Shown piece after piece: positions 1 to 12,479 of a stretch of 64,000 nucleotides of DNA. Every line of letters begins with the position of its first letter. Within the stretch, counting starts at the first letter, position 1. Under the pieces are notes generated by a model, which had not been told where the DNA came from, ran no database searches, and saw only the letters and a program-made list of their open reading frames with translations. Location of the stretch: assembly GCF_026210795.1 (NCBI RefSeq), contig NC_089443.1, positions 4,712,001-4,776,000 on the forward strand, read 5' to 3'. Source of the DNA: Rhizophagus irregularis. Lineage: Eukaryota > Glomeromycota > Glomeromycetes > Glomerales > Glomeraceae. The translations under genes were made by a program, and so were the position numbers.

Positions 1-2658
<2,658 letters not shown>

Positions 2659-3740
2659 AAAGGAAAGAAGATTTTTGGAGATTAAAAATCTAAGAAATTT
2701 CTTATAATAGGGTATTTTTTTTTTCATTCTCATTTTCAATTAGCACTATTCACTATCTTTAGATTAATATGAAAGATTTTTCATTTGGTAACAAATAAGT
2801 AGAAAGAATATTATTATTATTTTTACATGTAAAAGAAATCAATTAATTTATACCTATTAAAAAACAAATAAAATAGTAAAAATAAATTTGAACCTTTAAA
2901 CTAAAATATAGTTTTTTAAATTTAATATTTATTTTTTAATGTACCAGACACTAGAAAATTATACAGGCTATTATTTGGCCAATATAAACTGTTATAAATA
3001 TTTAAAAATGGCAAAAAATACAAATTTTGGTGGGTATAGTTGATAAATGGTTTATTGTTAAAGACATAAATGATTATCAAAAAGCAGATTTAAAATAAAA
3101 GAAAAGATATAAAAGCAATAAAACTAAAAAAAAGGCATGCAAAAAAAAATATGTAAGATGGTCTAAAATACCCTATTTTAAAATGGTTATAATAAAATAA
3201 TATTTGGTTTTTTTTTGATATATATAAGAGTTATTCTTTGAAATTTTTTAGGTTAAAGAATAATAATAATAGAAAATTTAAATGTTACATATAAGATTAC
3301 TAGAAAACTAGAGAGTTTAGCAAGTTAACAAAATGCTGAAATAGCAAAACTTTGCCAAAACTATATGAAAATTTTATTAAGAAGTTGGTGAAATTCTGGA
3401 AAAAATTAGAGCAAAACCTGATAATACTAGTCAAAATATATTAAGGTTATTGAGTATATATTTGATATCTGATATACTGTATATATCCAGTATGTATAAG
3501 ATATACTGTACATGTGTATAATATTTAATATCTGATATGTGTAGCATAAATGTAGAAATTTGGTAACATATAGGTATAGATATACAGTAGTCAGCAATTG
3601 ATCATTAATTACATGAATTGATATTAAAATTAAAGTCAATCAAAATAAAATTTAAAATGTAAATCATATATCATATGATTTACCAAAAATGTAAATTTTT
3701 ATGAGGAAAATTATAATATAATTTAAATAAAACAAATAAA
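2659..3740. other. AT-rich 3' flank of the ABC transporter, no gene seen
   Basis: No convincing coding sequence. Around 3330-3400 there is a short stretch (AAAACTTTGCCAAAACTATA) resembling the inside of the MITE at 29199-31031, and 3450-3600 is rich in iterated GATATACTGTA-type words, possibly another decayed repeat element. Confidence 0.5.
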
Positions 3741-3744
3741 ACTC

Positions 3745-4890
3745 ATACAGTTTTTTTTGTTCTATTAACCCATTGGGTTTCCCATTCATTATCTTTCATA
3801 TATTCTACTTTAAGACGTGAATCTAAAACTATATATATTACAAACATTATTAAAATTAATTAAATTAAATTAACTTAATAATCATAACTTACTTAAAGAA
3901 ACTGCATATAAAGTTGAATCAGTTTTATTGTAGTAAATTTTAAGGCTTATTAATGGCATTAATTGCCACTTCCTATTAAAAAAAGGAATTTTTTTTTTTT
4001 TTTTATTGATTATATATGCTTTATTGATATGTAGTTTATATACCATACAAACAAATTATCATAAGCTATATCCACCCAGTAGGATGCAATCATCAAAATA
4101 TGGATAAGAATAAATATGTAATAAAAATAATTAGCTACAGTCATGATTACCGATCATAAAAATAATTAATATTATGTCTATTGATTATATTATAGAAATT
4201 GTTGTTATTATATATATATATATATTTATATTTTTTTTCCCTTCCTTTTTTCCTTTCAAATTTGGCAAATTTATATATAACTTCAAATTAAGATTAATTA
4301 TACTGTTGCTAAATCAATTATAATATTGTTCACAACATTTTTTATCTTTTTATAAGCCCAACTAAACTACTAGTTGTTATTAATTAGTAAACACATTTGA
4401 TCTTGAGCTTTTTTTCTCATTCTGTAGCATTTTGATAATATGAGATTTTCATTTTTTAAGTTTTCATGCTGTACTGAGTCCAATTCCAATGATGTATTAC
4501 CAAACTCTACCATTTGATCTTCCTATGAATTTGATATATTATTCTTCTTTGATTGTTGTTTATTCTGTTTTAATTGCTTAATCTGTTGATGAGGGGATTT
4601 GAAATAATGATCCATATTTTCAGATTCATTTAATTTGTTTTTTTTCCAATATTTTTAGCCTTTTCCCATGCATTAGTAGCATTACATCTAGGCAATCAAA
4701 TTAGTTCCTTAAAGTGAATAATGAAGGAATCCAGAAGTGAGACCAAAAATAGAATGTTTTTTGACTCTAAAAATCCAAATATTTGTTTTGATATTTTGGA
4801 AAATTAGTGTTAATCTTAGCTTTCAAGGCAAGTGAGCAAAAATCAAAAAATTTTTTGTTATCACGCTGTGTTTAAACTCCGCGATGTTCC
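3745..4890 (-). pseudogene. Decayed hAT transposase relic
   Basis: Minus-strand translation shows pieces of a hAT transposase in the expected order. Near 4690 is a BED-finger-like CNATNAWEKAKNIG. Near 4640-4390 is a polar Q/N/K linker (MDHYFKSPHQQIKQLKQN). Near 3830-3760 is LDSRLKVEYMKDNEWETQW, which resembles the LDPRYKLEYF.. motif of hAT transposases. Several stops and frameshifts interrupt it and the middle is not recognisable. The fragment is bounded on the right by the hairpin array at 4905. Not functional; the family assignment rests on short motifs. Confidence 0.5.
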
Positions 4891-4904
4891 GGCCCCTGCT
4901 ACAT

Positions 4905-6440
4905 GCTAGGCTCGAAGCTTTTTAAGCTGAATAACTGAGCCAGATTAAATTGGCCTCAGGCTCGCGAAATACTCGAAAAGAGCTCGAAAGCCGTAATAGG
5001 CTTAGCTCAAAAGCTCAAGCCGTAATAAGCTCTACAAATTAAAAGCTGTTTTAACGTTTAAGCAGGTTATCATACAAAAAATGTTGCGAAACGCTTTTTG
5101 TATTATAATATATTAAAAAAACGCTTTCAACGCTTTTTTTCGATATTCTAATAAAAAACGGCGTAAACGTTTTTCCGTAATAATATATTTAAGAAAAAAA
5201 CGCTTTCAACGCTTTTTTTGATATTTTAATAAAAAATGTTGCGAAAAACGCTTTTTCAAAATATTATATTTAAAAAAACGCGCTTAACATTTTTTTCATA
5301 TTTTTAATAAAAAAAACGCGTTTTTAAAACATTTTTTATTAATAATATATTTAAAAAACGCTTCTACAACGCTTTTTTTGATATTTTAACTGAAAACGCC
5401 GCAAAAACGTTTTTTCAAAGTATTATATTAAAAAAAACGTTCTTACAATGTTTTTTTTCAATGTTTTAATTAAAAAAAACGACGCTAAACATTTTTTCGT
5501 AATAATATATTTAAATTTAAAAAAAACGCTTCACAATGTTTTTTTTCGATATTTTAATAAAAAACGCTTATGTAAAAACGTTTTCAAAAATATTATATTT
5601 AAAAAAACGCCTTGACAACGGTTTTCGATATTTTTAATAAAAAAATGTTGCAAACGTTCTTTATTAATAATATATTTTGAAAAAACGTTCTCGCAACGTT
5701 TTTTAATGTTTTAATAAAAATGTTGCGAAAACGCTTGTTTTCAAAGTATTATGTTAGAAAAAACGCTTTCGCAACGTTTTTTTTCAATGTTTTAATTAAA
5801 AAAATGATGCGAAACGTTTTTCGTAATAATATGTTTAAGAAAAAAAATATTTCGCAACGTTTTTTTCAATATTTTAATAAAAAACGTTGCGAAAACATTT
5901 TTCAAAATATTATATTTTTAAAAAAAACGTTGCAACGTTTTTCAATATTTTTAATAAATAAACGTTGCGAAAACATTTTTATTAATAATATATTTAAAAA
6001 AAAACGTTTCGCAACGTTTTTTTTCAATGTTTTAATAAAAACGTTGCAAAAACATTTTTTTCAAAGTATTATATTAAAAAAACGTTTCGCAACATTTTTT
6101 TCCGATGTTTTAATTAAAAAACGTTGCGAAAACATTTTTTTCAAATATTATATTTAAAAAAAACATTTCGCAACGTTCTTTTTCAATGTTTTAATTAAAA
6201 AACGTTGCGAAAACGTTTTTCTTAATAATATATTTAAAAAAAAATGTTTCGCAACGTTTTTTTTCAATATTTTAATAAAAAATGTTGCGAAACGTTTTTC
6301 TGAAGATAAAGCTCGAGCCTAGCTTGGCTCGAGCCAGGTTTTAATGGCTTGGCTCAGCTTTCACTTTAAAGCTGAGCCGAAATTTTTTAATGGCTTCGAA
6401 ATTTCATTGAGGAATTTTTCGAGGCCAGTAATTTTTTTTC
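4905..6440. repeat. Hairpin-forming minisatellite with GCTCGAGCC-type flanks (probable non-autonomous element)
   Basis: Interior 5050-6300 is a degenerate tandem array of units of roughly 80-90 bp, each reading like AAAAACGTTGCGAAAACG followed by TTTTTCAAAATATTATATTT. Each unit can fold back on itself (AACGTTGCG against CGCAACGTT). Left flank 4905-5045 and right flank 6305-6440 both carry iterated GCTCGAGCC/GGCTTAGCTC/AAGCTGAGCC words in both orientations, the same layout as the MITEs described below. No clean target duplication was found, so boundaries are approximate. The long open frame at 5720-6157 is repeat-derived and not a gene. Confidence 0.7.
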
Positions 6441-8190
6441 AGACAATGGTAAAGTGACGCTCAAATTGCTCGTGCGGAGCTTTATGTGTTTCTAGTATCT
6501 GGTTTAATTTCTTATTTATGATCTTAGGTGTATCCTCTGTAATATTTCGGGTGAAACTGTTTTTTGATTGGTGAAATGCCGAAACTGAAACTTAAAAAAG
6601 GTGAAACTATTCCAAAACTGGCAAAACCTGGCGAAATTTGCCCAAACTTCCGAAATTGGCGAAACTTGGCGAAATTTCCGTAACTTGGCGAAACCTCAAT
6701 TATATTAAAATTTAATGTATATAGGTAAAAAAAATGAAAATAAAACAAATATTTTATTATTAAACGCTTTATCTTTAAACTTAAATCGGAAAACTATTAA
6801 TATTTAACGTTATTTTTATTTATGATAATTTATTTGTTTTGTTTTATTTATTATATAGAAGTGGAAATGAACTACGTGCATTTATTTATTGGTTAAATGA
6901 CGAGGAGCGAGGAATAAGTCATGTGACCTGTGATTTCCATATGACTGGCAAATTAACAAGGAAATGCAACTATTAAAACATTACTTTATTTATAATTAAA
7001 ATTTTTTGAAATTTACATATTATTTATATACTATTTATATTGAAAAAACAATGAAAATAAAATAGTATACGCGCGTTATGTTTTCTTTTACATCTTGGAT
7101 ACGAATAATTATCTTTCAAATTACAGCCAATTAAAGTTTAACACATGACTTTTTTAATTTCGCCAGGTTTCAGACATTTTGCCAGGTTTCGGAAGTTTTG
7201 CCAGGTTTCAGAAGTATCGCCAGTTTCGGAATTTGACACCTTTAGCGAAACCAGTTTCGCCAAGTTTCAGAAGTTTCGCCAGAAAGTGAGTTTCGGTTTC
7301 GCCCGAAACACTAATCCTCTGTTATATTACTCCATTTTTGGATTATAAAAATCACATCATTTTGTATTCTGCTTTTGATTATAAGTCATAAGTTCTTATT
7401 GGCCTTACATTCAATAAAATGGTATCTGTTTTCTTCTTTGTTAGCATTGCACCTTGGACAGACAAACTCTTTATATAGATTTGGTTTTCGCTGTAGTAGA
7501 ATAGTACCTATAGGAAGAAGTTTAGCAAATAGTTTAACAATAAATATTAAGTGCCAATATTTTTTAACTAAAATACAATTAAACCCTTTATATCTATGAA
7601 TTAAGTTTCAAATTATATTTCAATCAATTGGAATTTCATGTCCATTTGATTTTAGTATTGACCATTCTGCTGCCACTTTAGTATTCATTAGAGTTTTAAT
7701 AAATTTCCTTAAGTTGTATTCAATGGGGATCTGTTTAAAAATTGGAAAAAATCTGACTTTCCTATTGCTATAGTTAAATTTATTGTTAAAGTAACAGCTG
7801 TTGTTACTTGTGTTTTTAGCTAATTTATCTACCATTTCATTCATAACATCTCCACTGTATCTCTTAACTTTTACTAACATTAGATCCATCTTTTTTTCCT
7901 GTAAAAGAATATCTATCTTAAGTAAAATTAAAGAATTAGACTATTTCAGTAATTTTCTACCTGATTTATTATATTTATTATTAATCATATAGATGCCACT
8001 TTGACTGTCTGTATATATCTTAATTTTTGCATTCATAGGAACTTGTGAGTAATGCCAGAAAAATAGCCACTAGTTCTGCACATGTAGATGAGGGCCATAA
8101 TGATAAATTTGCTTGGGCAGATAAGGCAGGTTCATCATTGACACAGAATGCTGCACCTATTTTTGTGTTCACTAAATTGGGATCTTGTAT
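6441..8190 (-). pseudogene. LINE-type retrotransposon ORF2 C-terminal relic (RNase H plus zinc-knuckle tail)
   Basis: Reading the minus strand leftwards from about 8190, recognisable RNase H pieces occur in order. These are IGAAFCVNDE; STCAELVAIFLALL with the catalytic-type Glu; DIYTDSQSGIYM with the catalytic-type Asp; and, near 7830, DVMNEMVDKLAKNT with the last Asp position. Downstream are WSILKSNGHEIPID and a CPRCNANKEENRYHFIEC zinc-knuckle-like segment near 7470-7420. Stops and frameshifts are present. The relic is split by the MITE at 6540-7313. The same protein family occurs on the + strand at 41000-43023. Confidence 0.7.
6540..7313. mobile_element. hAT-like MITE, 774 bp, TSD ATCCTCTG
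   Basis: Flanked by exact 8-bp duplications ATCCTCTG at 6532-6539 and 7314-7321. Terminal inverted repeats: left TAATATTTCGGGTGAAACTG, right (reverse complement) TAGTGTTTCGGGCGAAACCG. Both subterminal zones are filled with iterated CGAAACT/AGTTTCG words. No coding capacity. It interrupts the LINE relic. Confidence 0.9.
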
Positions 8191-8619
8191 TAAAAAAAGG
8201 AATTTAATTACATTTAATATAAATATTAAATATAAATAAATTTACTTTTCCATTTTCAAATCTATTTGAAGTATCCTGAAAATCCTCTAATTTATTTAAC
8301 AAAATATTGTATATAGGAATCATATATAACAGTGTTGGATATGCTTTCCCACAAATTTGCTTTGTTGCTTTAGCAAAATACTAAAAAATAAAAATTTTTA
8401 ATAAAACTATAAAAATACATAATTATATATATAATATTAAAATTTAACCTTTAATAGCTCTTCTATTTCTAACAAATTAATCTATTTATCTTCATTAATT
8501 GTAAAAGGACAAAGATTTGAATCACTGTTACTTAATATATTAAGAGGTTAAAAATAAAATTATAATTGTTTTTAATAAATTAATTAAAATAAAAATTAAT
8601 AAAATAACAAACTTACTTC

Positions 8620-9001
8620 TAGAGATGCTGGGCGAAACCGAAATATTTAGTTATTTGACGAAACCGAAATAGTTTAGACATTTAAAATTAAAAGACGAAA
8701 TGCCGAAATTCCATATTCCATGGTATTTTTATGGATTTTTCATAAATTTCCATGGATTTTTAATTATAATAATTATTTAAAAAAATAAATTTTTATTAAA
8801 ATATAATATTTTTTAAAAAGAATTTATAAAACTATTATAAATATAATTAATTTTATATATTTTAATAATTAAACTATAATTTTATATAATTAAAATTAAA
8901 ATTAAAAATTATTATTATATAGTTTAGTCAATGACGAAACCGAAACTAGTTGGTGACGAAACCGAAATTTTTTGCAAAAAGAGTTTAGGCAGGCACCACT
9001 A
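8620..9001. mobile_element. hAT-like MITE, 382 bp, TSD CTTACTTC
   Basis: Exact 8-bp duplications CTTACTTC at 8612-8619 and 9002-9009. Ends read TAGAGATGCTGGGCGAAACC and, on the other strand, TAGTGGTGCCTGCCTAAACT, an imperfect inverted pair. Iterated GACGAAACCGAAAT words lie near both ends. The centre is nearly pure A+T. Inserted in the hAT transposase relic. Confidence 0.88.
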
Positions 9002-10135
9002 CTTACTTCCTTAAGTTTTCTTGCCCTTACAAGCATATCATATGTAGAGTTCCATCTAGTGCGAACATTTAGTATGTCATTTAGATTTGGAACATTTGCA
9101 ACTTTACATTGAGCTTTGAATTTATCTACTTGTTGGGGTGATACTTTTATTTTTTTAATGAGAGTACAAAGCTAAAAGGCAATACAATTTTTAATAGATT
9201 TATTAATTAAATTTTAATAATAATAATATAATAAAATTATTTAGCTTAACTATCAAATTACCAACTTCTTCATTTGATGATTCATCATTATCTGTGGCTT
9301 TAAGGGTAGTAAGGACTTGTTGCGCTACTAGATTGATTACATGGGCCAAGCAACAAACATGCTTATCATCACTATCATAATAGATATATCTTTGAGAAAA
9401 ATTAGATTCAACAGCTTTGAGAAATGTAACATTGTTGCTGGCATTATTAGTTGTTACCCCAAGAATCTATATAAATTTTTTTTTTAATTTTTATTAAAAT
9501 TATTTTACTATTTTATAAAAAAAAAAACTAACCCTTGATTCAATATTAAAATTTTTTAAGCTTTTTAAAAAAAGCATCTTTGATATTGGCACCTGAGTGT
9601 GGCCCTTCAAGTTTAATAAAATCTAAAAGGAAACTTTTTAATTTCCAATTTTCTGTAACCCAATGAGCTGTTATCCCTAAAAAAGAAAAATTATTTGATA
9701 AAATCCATGCATCAATCGTAAAAGAAATTTTACTAGACGTATTCTACAAAAATTAAAATAATAATTAATAAAATTCAAATAAAACTATTATTAAAAAATA
9801 TTAATATATATAACCTGTAAAATAGAAGCAACTTTTTTTTGACTATCATTAAAAGATGTCATAATATAATTTTTGATTGTATCAGCAAATGGAATGAATG
9901 CATTTTTACGTAAAAGAGAAATCATATTACAAAAATCTTCAGATTCAACACAAGTAAAAGGAAGGTCATTTTTTACAATCCATCGAATAATAAAGTTTCT
10001 TTACTATATACCTAAATATGAATATTAATAAAATACATGAGTTTATAAATTTAAAAATTAAAATATTCATATTTAATGCACAAAATTATAACCTATAAAC
10101 TGAATAAAAAGAAATGAATATTATACTTACAATTA

Positions 10136-11925
10136 CCGTATATCGCGGGCCATAGTACCCCCCTATACATAGTACCACCCTTGAAAAATTTCATAGAATT
10201 GTATAGTACCCGGGGGATATTTTACAATTATCTCGTGATCTAATGATCAGATTTGAGCCATCTTTTTTTTGTTTGATAGCTCTCATTGAGCTCTTCAAAA
10301 TAAAAAAAGATCATTTAAATTGGACTGGTAGATCATAAGATATTCGCAAAAAACGGAATTTTTAGCTATTAAGACGCAGAGTGTACAAACCCCTTTTTAA
10401 TTTTTGTAAAGCGCTGTGGCAGGACCCCGAAAAATACATATAAAAGTCAGAGATGATCGGCAAAATTTTGCCTTAAAATAAGCAAATGTTTTTACTAAAA
10501 TCAATACGCAAAGTTGACTTCTGACTTTATAATTTATATTAGAATAAGCAAATTTTTTTTATGACATTTGTATATTAAAAAAATGAAATCATGGCTTTTT
10601 TTTTAATTTAATTAGTTGTATTTAGAATATACTTCCAGTATAATTGATTTTCAATTGCTAGCATAATGCCAAATTGCATAAATTAATTTGTACATTTATA
10701 CTACTATATTTAATTATTTGATAATTCAAGTATTAACACAAAAACAAAAAGATTGTTCGTTATTTTTTTATAAATTATAACAAAAACTTAGAATATAATT
10801 TATAAAATCATTTCTAAAAGAAGATCCTATTTCTAAAGAAAAAAAATATTAATACTACTTTCACATATAAAACAAAAAAAATTCCACCCTATTCTCAACT
10901 TACTAAAAATTTCAGTTTAGTTTTAATCTAAAAACCATTTCTAATAGAAAAACAATAGAAATGTTAATAATACTTCTAAAATAAACAAAATAAAGCTAAA
11001 AAATTCTTTACTTACAGTAAGCATTGGAGTTCCAGTCTGAATTCCAAGTTCCTAAGAAAAAAGTAAAAGGAATATTAGTATGGTAATATTCCCAAAAAAA
11101 TTGACTATACTTTTCTCTTAACTCATATTTTTCCAATATATTGGTATCTAAAATAATAAATTTTAGATTTAAGAAGTTGCTTTTAAAGAAAAATAATAAA
11201 AAGGAATATTAATAACATTCTAAACCAAATATTTTTTTTTAATAAAATGGCTTGTTGTTAAAAAAATATAACAGTAAAGGCCAAAAAAAAATTTTTATTG
11301 AATAAAATGGTTTGTTACAGACCAAAAAAAATTATTTTATTTTTTTCTTTCAATAAAACGGTCTGTTAAAAGTCAAAAAATTGAAAAAAAAATTATCTAT
11401 TATCAATCAGATTAGCCGTCAATTACGTTTTTCAAAAATTTATGTATTATACTATACGTAATGCTGCTTATTAGGGAATTCCAAGGCATTATGCTGCTAA
11501 TTAGTAGAAAATCGCTGGAATTCCAAGGCGTTATACTACTAATTAGTAGAAAATCGCTGGAATTCCAAGGCGTTATGCTGCTAATTAGTAGAAAATCGCT
11601 GGAATTCCAAGGCGTTATGCTGCTAATTAGTAGAAAATCGCTGGAATTCCAAGGCGTTATGCTGCTAATTAGTAGAAGACTGCTGGAATTATATATATAT
11701 ATATATTTTATTAAAAAATACCGTTGACTACGCAAATTAAAATATATGACATATATAAAAATGATTGTTATTACGCAAACTATATATATAACCTTTTAAA
11801 AAATCTCAAAATCTATGCAAATAAAATTTTATGACTTTTGGAAATTTTACTAATATGGTTAAGCAAACTTACATGTGACCTTTATATGTATTTTTCGGGG
11901 TCCTACTGTGGCCCGCTATATACAG
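10136..11925. mobile_element. TA-flanked (Tc1/mariner-like) non-autonomous element, 1790 bp
   Basis: Ends are an inverted pair: left CCGTATATCGCGGGCCATAG, right (reverse complement) CTGTATATAGCGGGCCACAG, each flanked by TA (10134-10135 and 11926-11927). A segment at about 10425-10450 (GACCCCGAAAAATACATATA) repeats, in direct orientation, the reverse complement of the right subterminal region at 11875-11905, suggesting that one element end lies inside another. No transposase is encoded. A + strand frame and a - strand frame at 11412-11735 are both open only because of the 42-bp repeat there. Confidence 0.72.
11478..11685. repeat. 42-bp minisatellite, about 5 copies
   Basis: Near-perfect tandem copies of a 42-bp unit containing GGAATTCCAAGGCGTTATGC, TGCTAATTAGTAG and AAAATCGCT. 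Because 42 is a multiple of three, both strands stay open, but no gene is implied. Lies within the TA-flanked element. Confidence 0.9.
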
Positions 11926-12095
11926 TACTTCAAAATTATTAATAGATTCACGTATTGTAAGTTGTTTTTTTCCTTTTTCTTTTATTAATTTATGTTTACT
12001 TTTAATATGACCAGCCATTCCCGTCGTACTTCCTTTATTGCAAGCAATTAAAATCTTACAATGCTTGCATTTTGCCTTCTTCACAGTTTCATTCA

Positions 12096-12479
12096 CAGGT
12101 CGAATGAAAAAAAATCGGATTTTGACCCTTTTAAAATAGTTTTGCCGATATTAGCATATACATGCAGATTTTTCGCGTATTTATGTATAGATTTGCCCAT
12201 TTATGCCGATTTTTAATAAAATCTGATACATCAGTCGGAAATACCAATTTTTAATGGCCGATCTTTGTTAATATTAAATTCGGATGTTGTTATTATTATA
12301 TAGTATTGTCCGCTTTTCACATCGGAGGTTTGATATACAAATCGAAATTTGCTCCTTTAAATATAGCCATGCCAATTTCAGTATAGCTTTCGATGAAATC
12401 CGATAATTCAGTCGGAAATATCAATTTTTAATGACCGATCTTTGTTAAATAAAACCGATATTAAATTCGGATGTTGTTA
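12096..12479. repeat. 179-bp tandem repeat, left part (CACTA-like subterminal zone?)
   Basis: Begins CACAGGTCGAATG, which resembles the CACTGGTCGAAATAG terminus at 55876, and is full of TCGG/CCGAT words. A unit containing CAGTCGGAAATA recurs 179 bp apart (12232 and 12411). The array continues at 15416-15770 on the other side of the inserted transposon. Confidence 0.7.

Larger units (their letters stand above)
8236..12096 (-). pseudogene. hAT transposase relic with BED finger, interrupted by two elements
   Basis: Minus-strand pieces follow the order of a hAT transposase. BED finger at 12096-11930 (CKHCKILIACNKGST..GHIKSKHK). Then IVKNDLPFTCVESEDF near 9980, SFTIDAWILSNNFSFLGITAHW near 9740-9650, LGVTTNNASNNVTFL and CCLAHVINLVAQ near 9470-9330, NVRTRWNSTYDML near 9070, and FAKATKQICGKAYPTLLYMIPIYN near 8350. 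Some gaps may be introns, but stops and frameshifts are also present. It is interrupted by the MITE at 8620-9001 and by the TA-flanked element at 10136-11925. The stretch above 12096 is cut by the repeat that begins CACAGGTCGAATG. Confidence 0.75.

Noticed and set aside
5720-6157. 145-codon Lys/Phe/Asn-rich protein
   Set aside because: Lies entirely in the hairpin minisatellite; composition follows the repeat.
11478-11685. CRISPR-like array
   Set aside because: Units are contiguous 42-bp repeats without unique spacers, and the genome is eukaryotic.
11412-11735. Overlapping open frames on both strands (107 and 88 codons)
   Set aside because: Produced by a 42-bp tandem repeat, a multiple of three, without stop words; no protein family features.
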